Below are positions 1 to 8,546 of a DNA stretch of 64,000 bases, in pieces. Position numbers and translations under genes: made by a program. The stretch lies in contig NZ_JAUSLT010000046.1 in the NCBI RefSeq assembly GCF_030646015.1, positions 1-64,000 on the forward strand, given 5' to 3'. Positions within the stretch are counted from its first letter, which is position 1. Each line of letters begins with the position of its first letter. Below the pieces are notes generated by a model. It saw only the letters and a list, made by a program, of their open reading frames with translations, ran no database searches and had not been told where the DNA came from. Source of the stretch: Bradyrhizobium sp. (GTDB taxonomy: Bacteria; Pseudomonadota; Alphaproteobacteria; Rhizobiales; Xanthobacteraceae).

Positions 1-268
1 TGGTGAACGCCATCTCGCTCTGACCGGACGCGATCAGCTTGAGTTTGTCGACCGATCCGCCGGTGACTTCCGCGGTGGCCTGCACGTTCGGCAGGTTCTT
101 CGACAGCACGTTGGCGACGGCGCCGCCGAGCGGATAATAGACGCCGCCGGTGCCGCCGGTGCCGATCGACATGGTCTTCTGCTGGGCGTGAACCATGCCG
201 GCGAGCGCGAGCCCCGCCGTGAGGGTAATCGCCAGCATCGCCGCGGTCTTCTTGGTCTTCGTCATCAT
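1..268 (-). CDS. TAXI-family TRAP transporter solute receptor (N-terminal part, cut by window edge)
   Basis: This is the N-terminal ~89 residues of a periplasmic solute-binding receptor of the TAXI class, which hands a substrate to a TRAP permease. A Lys-rich n-region and hydrophobic stretch form a signal peptide (residues 1-~28, ending near VHA). It is followed by the family's opening strand MSIGTGGTGGVYYPLG, diagnostic of TAXI receptors. The start is an ATG doublet preceded by CAGGGAGTG, a good ribosome binding site. The fused 4TM/12TM permease lies 19 bp downstream on the same strand of transcription order upstream, i.e. both are on the minus strand and likely one operon. The substrate cannot be told from sequence; the C-terminus lies outside the window. 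Confidence 0.9.
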   Translation of the reverse strand, partial: MMTKTKKTAAMLAITLTAGLALAGMVHAQQKTMSIGTGGTGGVYYPLGGAVANVLSKNLPNVQATAEVTGGSVDKLKLIASGQSEMAFT

Positions 269-287
269 TAAGTTCACTCCCTGATTC

Positions 288-2327
288 TTAAACGGTGAGG
301 GCCGGTCGTTTTGGTGTTGGTGTTCTGGCCTGCCACAGCAGCACGCCGAGGCCGATGATCAGGCCCGGCACGTAAGTATAGCTGATGTCACGTCCGATAA
401 TCGATTCGACGATAGCCTCGATCAGACTGGGGAAAACCAGCAGCAGTCCCGATAGCAGAAGCAGGACGCCCTCGATCGGCTTATTTTGTCGCAGCGCCCA
501 GTTCTGCGCAACCGCGGCGAGCGCCACCAGCCCGAGCGTTGTCTTGATTGTGATTTCGACGATGTCGACCCACGATCCGCCCTTCGGGATCGAGAGCAGC
601 AGGCCGACGCCCTGCGGGTCGAGCACGAACACGAATGGAACCAGGAATGCCGGCAGCGTGTATTTCCACGACTGCAGCGTGGTCTTGTAGGGATCGCCGC
701 CGGTGATGGCGGCGGCGGCGAACGGCGAAAGCGCGGTCGGCGGCGACACTTCCGACAGCACGGCGTAATAGAAGATGAACATGTGGGCGGCGTAATCGGG
801 CACGCCGAGTTTGATCAATGCGGGGGCGGCGATCACGGCGCAGATGATGTAGGACGCCGTCACCGGCACCGCGAGGCCGATGATCCACACGATCAGCGCG
901 GTATAGATCGCGGTCAGCAACAGGCTGCCGCCGGCATAGGCGATCACGATCGACGAGAATTTGAGGCCGAGGCCGGTCAGGGTCACGACACCGACGACGA
1001 TGCCGGCGCAGGCGCAGGTGGTCGCGGCGTTCAAGGCGCCGATCGAGCCGTCGGCCAGCGCCTTGACCAGCTTCGTCGGCACCAGCGCGGTCTCCCTGCG
1101 CAGGAAGCTCAGCGCGAAGGTCACGGCGGTAGCGTAGAACACCGACAGCGCGGGCGAGTAGCCGATCACCATGAACACCACGACGGCGAGCAGCGAGATG
1201 AAGTGAAAGCCGTAACGCTTCGTCATCTGGCCGAGCGACATTTCCGGCGTGAAGTCGACATCCTTGGCGCCGTACTTCTTGGCGTCCAGTTCGACCATGA
1301 TCAACAGCGACAGATAATAGAGACAGGTCGGAATCGTCGCCATCCAGATCACGTCGAGATAGCTGATCTTGAGGAACTCGGCGATCAGGAAGGCCGCGGC
1401 TCCCAGCACCGGCGGCGACAGGATGGCGCCTAGCCCGCCGGCTGCCAGCAATCCGCCGGCGGCGTTCTTCTCGAAGCCCGCCTTGGCCAGCATCGGATAG
1501 GCGACGGTGCCGATCATCACGGTGGTGGCGACGCCCGATCCGGAGGGGCCGCCGAGCAGGAACGACGACAGCACCACGGTGCGCCCGGCGCTGTTCGGCT
1601 TGCCGCCCATCAGCGCCAGCGAAAAGTCGATGAAGAATTTGCCGGCGCCGGATTGCTGCAGGAACGCGCCGTAGATCGTGAACAGGATGATCAGCGTGGC
1701 GGAGACGTCGACCGCGACGCCGAAAATGCCTTCCAGCGTGATGAAGAGGTGGCCGACCAGCCGTGGCAATTCGTAGCCGCGATGGGTCCATGGCGCCGGC
1801 AGATGCGGGCCGAGCATCGCATAGGCGATGAACATCACAGCGACGACCGGCATGATCAGCCCGGTGGTGCGGCGGGTCGCCTCCAGCAGCAGGATGATGA
1901 ACACGACGCCGACGATGACGTCCAGGCGTTCGGGCGAGGTGGCGCGGTCGGTAAAATCCTCGCCGCCCCACAGCGCATAGACGATGGTCGCCACCGCGAA
2001 CAGGCCGGGCACCACGTCCCACCAGCGCACCCGGTTGCGAAACCGGGTCGCCAGCGGAAACAGCAGGAAGCTCAGCACCAAAGTGAAGGCGACGTGGGTG
2101 TAGCGCAGTTCCTGGGTCGGAACGATCGCATAGGCGGCGTAGAGGTGGAACAGACTCATGACCACGGCAAGGGTGGTCGAGACCCGTCCCCACCAGCCCA
2201 TCAGCCGGTTGGCCGCGCCCTCGTCGGCTTCGATGAACGCCTCGGCCCGCTGCAGCGCCTCATCGGAAATGGCGACGACGTCGTCATTGGGCGATGATTT
2301 GCCCGGCTTTGGTTGGTCTGTGGCCAT
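288..2327 (-). CDS. TRAP transporter permease, 4TM/12TM fusion (DctQM-like)
   Basis: A 679-residue integral membrane protein that joins the small (4TM) and large (12TM) subunits of a TRAP secondary transporter, the usual partner of TAXI receptors. After a soluble N-tail (~50 residues) come about sixteen hydrophobic helices. The motif GGPSGSGVATTVMIGT in the middle of the large domain and the duplicated SPP(V/T)AL-like segments (SPPVLGAAAF, SPPTALSPFA) are typical of the DctM fold. The ATG at 2327 (MATDQPKPG) is chosen because CGGGGGAAGC precedes it; an in-frame upstream extension runs to 2738 but is low-complexity and overlaps the divergent SDR. It is likely cotranscribed with the TAXI receptor and driven by the sodium or proton gradient. 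Confidence 0.92.
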   Translation of the reverse strand: MATDQPKPGKSSPNDDVVAISDEALQRAEAFIEADEGAANRLMGWWGRVSTTLAVVMSLFHLYAAYAIVPTQELRYTHVAFTLVLSFLLFPLATRFRNRVRWWDVVPGLFAVATIVYALWGGEDFTDRATSPERLDVIVGVVFIILLLEATRRTTGLIMPVVAVMFIAYAMLGPHLPAPWTHRGYELPRLVGHLFITLEGIFGVAVDVSATLIILFTIYGAFLQQSGAGKFFIDFSLALMGGKPNSAGRTVVLSSFLLGGPSGSGVATTVMIGTVAYPMLAKAGFEKNAAGGLLAAGGLGAILSPPVLGAAAFLIAEFLKISYLDVIWMATIPTCLYYLSLLIMVELDAKKYGAKDVDFTPEMSLGQMTKRYGFHFISLLAVVVFMVIGYSPALSVFYATAVTFALSFLRRETALVPTKLVKALADGSIGALNAATTCACAGIVVGVVTLTGLGLKFSSIVIAYAGGSLLLTAIYTALIVWIIGLAVPVTASYIICAVIAAPALIKLGVPDYAAHMFIFYYAVLSEVSPPTALSPFAAAAITGGDPYKTTLQSWKYTLPAFLVPFVFVLDPQGVGLLLSIPKGGSWVDIVEITIKTTLGLVALAAVAQNWALRQNKPIEGVLLLLSGLLLVFPSLIEAIVESIIGRDISYTYVPGLIIGLGVLLWQARTPTPKRPALTV

Positions 2328-2541
2328 GCTTCCCCCGAAACGCTTGCACCATGGCCTGACCTCGTCGGCCGGGTCCTTGATTGCGGCGCATTGATCCCGG
2401 TTTTCGGCAACCGTTGCAAGGGTTTCCGGCGGGGGATTCGGGGACTTTTCCGATGCCGTGCCCGGAGGCTTGCCGGGGGCGTGACCTCGGGGTTCCATTC
2501 GGGGTACAAGGCGCCAACACGTCAAGAACAGGGAGAAGTCG

Positions 2542-3348
2542 ATGGAACGGCTCAAGGGCAAGACAGCGATGGTGGTCGGCGCCGGTTCGATCGGCCCGGG
2601 CTGGGGCAACGGCAAGGCGACCGCGGTGACCTTTGCGCGCGAGGGCGCGCAGGTGTTCTGCGTCGACCGCAACGGCAAGGCCGCGCAGGAGACCGTCGAT
2701 ATCATCACCTCAGAGGGCGGCAAGGCGGCGGCTTTCACCGCCGACGCGTCCCGATCGGAAGATGTCGAGGCGATGGTGGCCGCCTGCCTGAAAACCTATG
2801 GCCGCATCGACGTGCTCGACAACAATGTCGGCATCGCCGAGATGGGCAGCGTGGTGAGCGTGCCGGAGGCAAGCTGGGATCATGTCTTCGACGTCAACCT
2901 GAAAAGCGCCTTCCTCGCCATGAAGCATGTCATCCCGGTGATGGAAAAACAGGGCGGCGGCTCGATCATCAACATTTCCTCGATCGCCTCGATCCGCCAT
3001 CTCGGCATTTCCTATGTCAGCTACGGCACCTCCAAGGCCGCGATGAACCAGATGACCAAGACCACCGCGGTCGAATTCGCCGCCAAGCATATCCGGGTCA
3101 ACGCCATCCTGCCGGGCCTGATGAAGACGCCGATGGTCGAGCATTCCGCCGGCCTCGCCTCGAGCTATGCCGCCGGCGACGTCGAGGCGATGTGGCGCGC
3201 GCGCGACGCCCAGGTGCCGATGGGGCACATGGGCGACGCCTGGGACGTCGCCAACGCCGCGCTGTTCCTCGCCTCCGACGAATCGAAATACGTCACCGGG
3301 CTGGAATTGATCGTCGATGGCGGGATTACCGTGAAGGCGGGGAATTAG
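2542..3348 (+). CDS. SDR family NAD(P)-dependent oxidoreductase
   Basis: A 268-residue Rossmann-fold short-chain dehydrogenase. The cofactor motif is an expanded variant (VGAGSIGPGWGNG, residues ~12-24) instead of the classical TGxxxGIG. It is followed by NNVGIAE for NNAG, the catalytic Ser in ISSIAS and the YxxxK pair YGTSK, and ends with a dinucleotide-independent C-terminal strand VDGGITVKAG. The start follows CAGGGAGAAGTCG. It is divergent from the TRAP transporter genes with ~214 bp between, so it may act on the imported compound (inference). The substrate is unknown. Confidence 0.88.
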   Translation: MERLKGKTAMVVGAGSIGPGWGNGKATAVTFAREGAQVFCVDRNGKAAQETVDIITSEGGKAAAFTADASRSEDVEAMVAACLKTYGRIDVLDNNVGIAEMGSVVSVPEASWDHVFDVNLKSAFLAMKHVIPVMEKQGGGSIINISSIASIRHLGISYVSYGTSKAAMNQMTKTTAVEFAAKHIRVNAILPGLMKTPMVEHSAGLASSYAAGDVEAMWRARDAQVPMGHMGDAWDVANAALFLASDESKYVTGLELIVDGGITVKAGN

Positions 3349-3387
3349 GGGCTGAGCGATAGAATCGAGCGCGCAGGAGTAGCATCC

Positions 3388-3523
3388 GTGTCCCGGACGC
3401 GGTGCGGCGCTTTTGCGCCGCTCCGCAGAGCCGGGACCCATATTTTTCTGATGACGCGTGGGCCCCGGATCTGCAGCGCATCACGCCGCAAGTGCGGCGC
3501 GCTGCGCAGCGTCCGGGGCACGA
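3388..3523. repeat. Intergenic palindromic repeat, family B
   Basis: The left arm GTGTCCCGGACGCGGTGC and the right arm GCGCAGCGTCCGGGGCACG are inverted copies with imperfect interior pairing. Closely similar elements lie at 35433-35562 and 54259-54388. No open frame in it is credible; it fills the SDR to membrane-protein gap. Confidence 0.8.
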
Positions 3524-3530
3524 GAGTTCG

Positions 3531-4301
3531 CTACTGCGCCATCGCCAGGATTCCGCCCGCCAGCGAGTGCCATGCTGCGGTGGTGCTGATCGGCCAGTTC
3601 AGGAGTTTCACGGCGATCAGCGCGATGCCGCCATAGACATAGACCGGATGCGGACGCCCGTTGGTCCGCCAGTCATAGACGATCGCGGCCACCAGCAGGA
3701 GATAGGCGACGAAAGCCGGCGGGATGGTGACCGGCACCGGCGGCGGGCCGGCAGGTCCCGGAGGCGCCAGGAACGTCAGGAACCAGCGCGCCACCGCGGC
3801 GTCGAGCAGCGAGATGCTGGCCAGCAGCATCAGGCGCTTGTGGATTTCCTTTTGCCTGACATAGCCGATCGCCAGCGTAAACACGACAGCGAAAAACAGC
3901 ATGCCGCTGAGCGGCACGATCACGAACGCGATGCCTTCATCACGCATGCCGATCTCGGCGGAGCGCTTCATCGCGCTGACCGCTACCAGGAAACCGGAGA
4001 TCACCATCGCGGTCGCCAGCGACACGCCTATCATGCCCGTGGTCCGGTGCCGCACCACCTGGCCCGATGCGGCAAGCCAACTCTGGAATGCGAAATACAG
4101 CGTCCAGGCGAAGAACAGCAGGCCGTGAAAATGCACCACCGGCATCGGCGGAAATTTTCCCGCTGCCATCGGCACGAAGTAGGTCGGTGCGAAGCCGAGG
4201 AAGGCGACGGCGACGCAGGACAGCGCCATATAGAAGTAGAAGTATTGGGCGTGGGAGGTTGCGCTCGCATGAGTGCGTTGGTCGTCGATTAAGGTCGTCA
4301 T
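3531..4301 (-). CDS. Hypothetical polytopic membrane protein with conserved-looking His residues
   Basis: A 256-residue protein with about seven predicted membrane helices after a short soluble N-terminus. I do not recognise the family with certainty; it resembles DUF2306-type proteins in layout. Visible features are VVHFHGLLF in helix 2, VVRHRTTGMIG before helix 3 and KEIHKRLMLL before helix 5, so four His residues sit at helix edges, as they would in a heme or metal ligand set (inference only). A Pro/Gly-rich loop (LAPPGPAGPPPVP) separates helices 5 and 6. Start ATG 4301 is preceded by AATTCCCCC; an upstream in-frame extension to 4361 lacks support. It is monocistronic, convergent with the upstream SDR. 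Confidence 0.7.
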   Translation of the reverse strand: MTTLIDDQRTHASATSHAQYFYFYMALSCVAVAFLGFAPTYFVPMAAGKFPPMPVVHFHGLLFFAWTLYFAFQSWLAASGQVVRHRTTGMIGVSLATAMVISGFLVAVSAMKRSAEIGMRDEGIAFVIVPLSGMLFFAVVFTLAIGYVRQKEIHKRLMLLASISLLDAAVARWFLTFLAPPGPAGPPPVPVTIPPAFVAYLLLVAAIVYDWRTNGRPHPVYVYGGIALIAVKLLNWPISTTAAWHSLAGGILAMAQ

Positions 4302-4490
4302 GGGGGAATTCAGTCTCCAAAATGCGAGTAGATGAGTCTCCGTAACAGGCAAATGGTTCAAGAAAAAAAGCCGCAGCAGTCATGCGCAGCCGGATGCCGA
4401 TCGGAACGCAATTCGGCCGCAGTCCGGTTAGCGCGGCTATTGCCGGACGCGAATCTCTCCCATATTGAAGGCACTTTGCCGGGTAGATCG

Positions 4491-5267
4491 ATGCGACTTC
4501 GTCCTGCAGTCCGGATCCGCAACGTGGCCGTTGCCTTTGTGCTGTCGGTGGCCTCGCTCCATGGCGCCTTCGCGACCGGCGCCAAGCCATCCACCGATCC
4601 GGAGGTGGATCCGGCGCCGTGCGTCGCGGCAGCGACAGCCAACGACGCCGACAGGATCATCGCCGCGTGCGGCGTGCTGATCGACAGCGCCAGGACGTTG
4701 AAGCCGGACCGCATCAAGGCGCTGGTCGCGCGCGGCGGTGCTCATGAGCGCAAGGACATGATCGACAACGCGATCAGCGATTACGACGCGGCGCTGTGGC
4801 TCGACCCGGGGCTTGCGGATATCTTCAATATCAAGGGCGAACTCTGGCGCAAGAAGGGCGACCGGCGCCGCGCGCTGGCCGATTTCGCTTCCGCGATCAA
4901 GCTGAACCCGGACCACGCGGCAGCCAAAGCCAGTTACAGATCGCTGGCGCAGGAACTGGAGCGCCTGGGCGTGCTGATAGCGGTCGCCAACAAGCCGAGC
5001 TTCAACTGCGCCACCGCCAAACGTCCGGTGGAGAAGGCGATCTGCGCCAGTCCGGAACTGGCCGATCTCGACCGCGAGATCGATGGCGTGCATGCCCTGG
5101 TGATGCGCGACGCCGCCAAGGTCGGCCCGCGCGCCGTCCGTGCCTTGCAGCGCAAGCAGGACCAATTCATCGCCCGCCGCAATGCGAGCTTTGGAAAGCC
5201 GGGTTACGACCTGCGCAAGGCGATGAAGGAACGGCTGCAGGAGATAGTGGGGGTCGACGGATACTAG
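4491..5267 (+). CDS. Exported TPR protein with C-terminal LprI-like (DUF1311) domain
   Basis: A 258-residue secreted protein. Residues 1-~27 form a signal peptide (MRLRPAVRIRN then a hydrophobic stretch). Residues ~60-150 contain two or three tetratricopeptide units with YDAALWLDPG and DFASAIKLNPDHA. Residues ~170-250 match the LprI/DUF1311 type lysozyme-inhibitor fold: FNCATAK, VEKAIC, LADLDREI and a QDQFIARRN segment with paired Cys. LprI-like domains are known in periplasmic lysozyme inhibitors, but many members are uncharacterised. The ATG at 4491 is chosen because the signal peptide begins there; the frame is open from 4332. The role in envelope protection is inferred. Confidence 0.75.
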   Translation: MRLRPAVRIRNVAVAFVLSVASLHGAFATGAKPSTDPEVDPAPCVAAATANDADRIIAACGVLIDSARTLKPDRIKALVARGGAHERKDMIDNAISDYDAALWLDPGLADIFNIKGELWRKKGDRRRALADFASAIKLNPDHAAAKASYRSLAQELERLGVLIAVANKPSFNCATAKRPVEKAICASPELADLDREIDGVHALVMRDAAKVGPRAVRALQRKQDQFIARRNASFGKPGYDLRKAMKERLQEIVGVDGY

Positions 5268-5380
5268 GCCGGTCGACCCGACGAGCGCCGGTTAGTCTGA
5301 TATCGCAGCGTTTTCGCCTTGAATTGTCGGGTCATCCCGTGACAATGCCGCAAAAGAAAATGACCGGATTTGATCTCGGT

Positions 5381-5412
5381 CATGGCCGGACTTGTCCCGG
5401 CCATCCACGTCT
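5381..5412. repeat. Short intergenic inverted repeat
   Basis: GGTCATGGCCGGACTTGTCC is followed by an inverted CCGGCCATCC arm. This small hairpin element is a member of the dispersed palindromic repeats of this genome, in the leader of prpE. The rest of 5268-5459 shows nothing else. Confidence 0.5.
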
Positions 5413-5459
5413 TGTTTCCTGAGTGAGACAAGGGACTTAAGTTAGCCGGGAGCGACGCC

Positions 5460-7385
5460 ATGAACATCCAGAACACCAGCCGCTACCACGAGGTCCATGC
5501 CCGCTCGCTGCGGGATCCCGAGGGTTTTTGGGGTGAGGCGGCGCGCGAGATCGACTGGATCGAGCCGGCGAAGAAGGTGTTCGACCCCGCCATGGGGCTT
5601 TACGGCCGTTGGTTCGCCGGCGCCGTGGTCAACACCTGCTACAACGCGCTCGACCGCCATGTCGCTGCCGGACGCGCCGATCAGCTGGCGCTGATCCATG
5701 ATTCGCCGCTGGCCAGTTCTTCGGGAACGAGCGCCATCACCAGATTCACCTATGCCGAGATGCTGCATGAGGTGAAGACGCTGGCCGCCATCATGCAGGA
5801 TTTCGGGGTGACCAAAGGCGACCGCGTCATCCTCTATATGCCGATGGTGCCGGAAGCCATGGTGGCGATGCTGGCCTGCGCGCGGATCGGCGCGGTGCAT
5901 TCCGTGGTGTTCGGCGGTTTTGCCGCGAAAGAACTCGCCACCCGGATCGAGGACGCCAAGCCGAAACTGATCTTCTCGGCAAGCTGCGGGCTCGAGCCCG
6001 GCCGCATCGTGCAGTACAAGCCGCTGCTCGACGAAGCGATAAAGCTTTCCAGCGTGAAGCCCGAGACCTGCATCATCCTGCAGCGGCCGCAGCACGGCTG
6101 CGATCTCGTTGCCGGCCGCGATCACGACTGGGCCGAGCTGCGAGCCAAAGCCATCGCCGCGAAGAAGTCCGCGGACTGCGTGCCGGTACTGGCGACCGAT
6201 CCGCTCTATATTCTCTATACCTCCGGCACGACAGGCAAACCCAAGGGCGTGGTGCGCGACAATGGCGGGCATCTGGTCGCGCTGAAATGGTCGATGTTCA
6301 ACCTCTACGGCGTCAAGCCGGGTGAAGTCTGGTGGTGCGGATCCGACATCGGCTGGGTGGTCGGCCACAGCTACATCATCTACGGCCCCCTGCTGCATGG
6401 CGCGACCTCGATCATGTATGAGGGCAAGCCGATCGGCACGCCGGATGCCGGCGCGTTCTGGCGCGTGATTTCGGAGCACAAGGCGGTGGCGCTGTTCACC
6501 GCGCCGACCGCGTTCCGCGCCATCAGGAAGGAAGACCCGGACGGCAAGTTCATCCGGCAATACGATCTTTCAAAATTCCGCACGCTGTTCCTGGCCGGCG
6601 AGCGCGCCGATCCACCGACGGTGGAATGGGCCGAGCAGCAATTGAAGGTGCCGGTGATCGATCACTGGTGGCAGACCGAAACCGGCTGGTGCATCGCCGG
6701 CAATCCGGTCGGCCTCGGCATGCTGCCCGTCAAGCACGGCTCGCCGACGGTGCCGATGCCGGGCTATCAGGTCGAGGTGGTCGACGAAGCCTCGAAGCCG
6801 CTGCCCGCCGGCACCATGGGCTCGATCGTGATCAAACTGCCGATGCCGCCGGGCTGCCTGCCGACGCTGTGGGAGCAGGACGAGCGCTGCCGGGAAGCCT
6901 ATTTCGCCGAATTCCCCGGCTACTACAAAACCTCCGACGCCGGCTACATGGATGAAGACGGCTATGTCTTCGTGATGGGCCGCACCGACGACATCATCAA
7001 CGTCGCCGGCCACCGGCTCTCGACCGGCGGCATGGAGGAGATTCTCGCCGCGCATCCCGACGTCGCCGAATGCGCGGTGCTCGGCATCAAGGACGCCATC
7101 AAGGGCGAGGTGCCCTGCGGCTTCCTGGTGCTGAAGGCCGGCGTGACACGCAGCCATGCCGAGATCGAAAAGGAGATCGTGGCGCTGGTTCGTGAAAAGC
7201 TCGGCCCGGTCGCGGCGTTCAAGCTCGCGATCACGGTGGGAAGGCTGCCGAAGACGCGGTCTGGCAAGATCCTGCGCGGCACCATCAAGAAGATCGCCGA
7301 CGGCGATCAATGGGCGATGCCAGCCACCATCGAAGATCCCAAGGTGCTGGAGGAGATCGAGGGCGCGCTGAAGGGCAGGGTGTGA
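5460..7385 (+). CDS. prpE: Propionyl-CoA synthetase (AMP-forming)
   Basis: A 641-residue acyl-CoA synthetase of the acetate/propionate branch, converting propionate, ATP and CoA to propionyl-CoA in the cytoplasm. Adenylation motifs are in order: A3 YTSGTTGKPKGV (~residue 252), A5 WWQTETGW (~402), YYKTSDAGYM (~485), A8 GRTDDIINVAGHRLS (~505) and the C-terminal acylation lysine motif PKTRSGKILRGT (~598). The short N-terminal ACAS_N segment (FWGEAAREIDWIEPAKKVFD) and the overall length fit PrpE more than Acs. The ATG follows GGGAGCGACGCC. It has no operon partner; repeats flank both sides. Confidence 0.88.
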   Translation: MNIQNTSRYHEVHARSLRDPEGFWGEAAREIDWIEPAKKVFDPAMGLYGRWFAGAVVNTCYNALDRHVAAGRADQLALIHDSPLASSSGTSAITRFTYAEMLHEVKTLAAIMQDFGVTKGDRVILYMPMVPEAMVAMLACARIGAVHSVVFGGFAAKELATRIEDAKPKLIFSASCGLEPGRIVQYKPLLDEAIKLSSVKPETCIILQRPQHGCDLVAGRDHDWAELRAKAIAAKKSADCVPVLATDPLYILYTSGTTGKPKGVVRDNGGHLVALKWSMFNLYGVKPGEVWWCGSDIGWVVGHSYIIYGPLLHGATSIMYEGKPIGTPDAGAFWRVISEHKAVALFTAPTAFRAIRKEDPDGKFIRQYDLSKFRTLFLAGERADPPTVEWAEQQLKVPVIDHWWQTETGWCIAGNPVGLGMLPVKHGSPTVPMPGYQVEVVDEASKPLPAGTMGSIVIKLPMPPGCLPTLWEQDERCREAYFAEFPGYYKTSDAGYMDEDGYVFVMGRTDDIINVAGHRLSTGGMEEILAAHPDVAECAVLGIKDAIKGEVPCGFLVLKAGVTRSHAEIEKEIVALVREKLGPVAAFKLAITVGRLPKTRSGKILRGTIKKIADGDQWAMPATIEDPKVLEEIEGALKGRV

Positions 7386-7386
7386 T

Positions 7387-7592
7387 CGTCATTGCGAGCG
7401 CAGCGAACGGGTCCCACTCCGGCCCGTCAACGTCATTGCGAGCGAAGCGAAGCAATCCATCTCACCACGCGAAGAAAGAATGGATTGCTTCGTCGCAAGC
7501 GCTCCTCGCAATGACGACGGAGGGCCCTTGTCTGCCCCGATCAAGGAAAATGCCTTGATTTCGATGGATTGCCGGGTCAAGCCCGGCAATGA
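7387..7592. repeat. Composite intergenic repeat (family D pieces)
   Basis: A partial CGTCATTGCGAGCGCAGCG is followed by a full inverted element (7431-7516) whose arms are CGTCATTGCGAGCGAAGCG and CGCTCCTCGCAATGACG with an inner AATCCAT/ATGGATT pair. A third short dyad, TTGCCGGGTCAAGCCCGGCAA, lies near 7570-7590. The same element type recurs at 30951-31036. It is non-coding. Confidence 0.75.
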
Positions 7593-7616
7593 CGAAATGG
7601 GACAACGGATCGAAAA

Positions 7617-7883
7617 ATGCGCCCTAACTCCTCACGAACCTTTCTGGCACTCCTCTTCCTCGCGCCCCTGCTCGCGGGCTGCCTCGAGCGCGGGCAGCCG
7701 ACCATGGTCGATAGCAGCGGCGACGACGACGCGTTCTGCGCCCGCAGCCATGCGGCGGGCTCGCCGGACTACGTCAATTGCCGCAAGGACCGCGACGTCC
7801 AGCGCGCCAACGCCAACTCGCGCGCCGACAAGCGGCAGCGCAATCTCGGCGAATACATGCTCAACAATCCGACACGGCCTTGA
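7617..7883 (+). CDS. Small lipoprotein, unknown function
   Basis: An 88-residue predicted lipoprotein. A hydrophobic signal segment ends in the lipobox LLAGC with the lipidated Cys at residue 22. The mature part has two further Cys (FCARS and VNCRKD) that could form a disulfide, and ends in a charged, Asn/Arg-rich tail. I do not recognise a family. The next gene begins 16 bp downstream, so the two may be cotranscribed. Confidence 0.72.
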   Translation: MRPNSSRTFLALLFLAPLLAGCLERGQPTMVDSSGDDDAFCARSHAAGSPDYVNCRKDRDVQRANANSRADKRQRNLGEYMLNNPTRP

Positions 7884-7899
7884 ATCCAGGGAGACCACC

Positions 7900-8106
7900 A
7901 TGAACGAAGACAAATTCAACAGCAGCCTGCGCGGCTTTCTCAAGAAGGTCGGCATCACCTCGCAGCGCGAGATCGAGAAGGCGGTGCGCGACGCAATCGC
8001 GGCCGGCCGCCTCAAGGGCAATGAAAAGCTGCCGGCGAAAATGGTTCTCACCGTCGGCGGCGTTAGCCTGACGCACGAGATTACGGAAGAGATCGAACTG
8101 GGGTAG
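7900..8106 (+). CDS. Small DUF6494-like protein
   Basis: A 68-residue soluble protein starting MNEDKFNSSLRGFLKKVG, with an Ala/Lys-rich helical middle and a C-terminal strand (MVLTVGGVSLTHEITEEIELG). Proteins of this layout are annotated DUF6494 in alphaproteobacteria and have no known function. The start is preceded by CCAGGGAGACCACC. It sits 16 bp after the small lipoprotein gene and before a large palindromic repeat. Confidence 0.75.
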   Translation: MNEDKFNSSLRGFLKKVGITSQREIEKAVRDAIAAGRLKGNEKLPAKMVLTVGGVSLTHEITEEIELG

Positions 8107-8126
8107 TACGAATCGAGCGGCCTTGC

Positions 8127-8267
8127 TTCCCTCTCCCCTTGTGGGAGAGGGTGGACGCGATGCGAAGCATCGCGGACGGGTGAGGGGTCTGTCTCCGCGG
8201 ATAGAGACCCCTCATCCGGCGCGGATTTCATCCGCGCCACCTTCTCCCACAAGGGGAGAAGGGAAGA
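8127..8267. repeat. Large intergenic palindromic repeat, family A
   Basis: The outer arms are TTCCCTCTCCCCTTGTGGG and CCCACAAGGGGAGAAGGGAA. Inner dyads are GCGATGCGAAGCATCGC and GGCGCGGATTTCATCCGCGCC, with GGGTGAGGGGTC pairing to GACCCCTCATCC. Other copies are at 26262-26370, 52608-52755 and 62355-62488. The element is non-coding and would fold into a long branched hairpin if transcribed. Confidence 0.88.
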
Positions 8268-8301
8268 GGTGCCTCACCATTTTCATAAAGGACATCACCA
8301 C

Positions 8302-8520
8302 ATGGACATCAAGGTACGCGACTCAAACGGCGCACTGCTCGCCGAGGGCGACAGCGTCACGCTGATCAAGGACCTCAAGCTGAAGGGCTCGTCGACAGTC
8401 CTCAAGCGTGGCACCGTCATCAGGGGCATTCACCTCACCGACAATGCCGACGAGATCGAAGGCCGCACCGACAAGGTCAAGGGCCTGGTGCTGCGCACGG
8501 AGTTTCTGAAGAAGGCGTGA
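8302..8520 (+). CDS. PhnA/YjdM-type domain protein
   Basis: A 72-residue protein that corresponds to the C-terminal PhnA domain (VRDSNGALLAEGDSVTLIKDLKLKGSS, then VLKRGTVIRGIHLTDN and a final VLRTEFLKK). The family's N-terminal zinc ribbon is absent, as in other stand-alone short members. Despite the name there is no firm link to alkylphosphonate use; its role is unknown. The ATG at 8302 is preferred because residues before it come from the end of the upstream repeat; AAAGGACATCACC gives a ribosome site. Confidence 0.82.
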   Translation: MDIKVRDSNGALLAEGDSVTLIKDLKLKGSSTVLKRGTVIRGIHLTDNADEIEGRTDKVKGLVLRTEFLKKA

Positions 8521-8546
8521 TGCTTTCCGCCGGAGATAGCATCGCC

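Noticed and set aside
481..2193. Long open frames antisense or out of frame to the TRAP permease and to many other genes (e.g. 10847-12046, 58765-60786)
   Set aside because: They have Arg/Ala/Gly/Asp-rich shadow composition typical of high-GC genes, no family features and lie fully opposite proteins with clear motifs.
2328..2738. Upstream extension of the TRAP permease to an 816-residue form
   Set aside because: The extension is Pro-rich, shows no homology-like features, overlaps the divergent SDR gene, and the ATG at 2327 has a good ribosome site.
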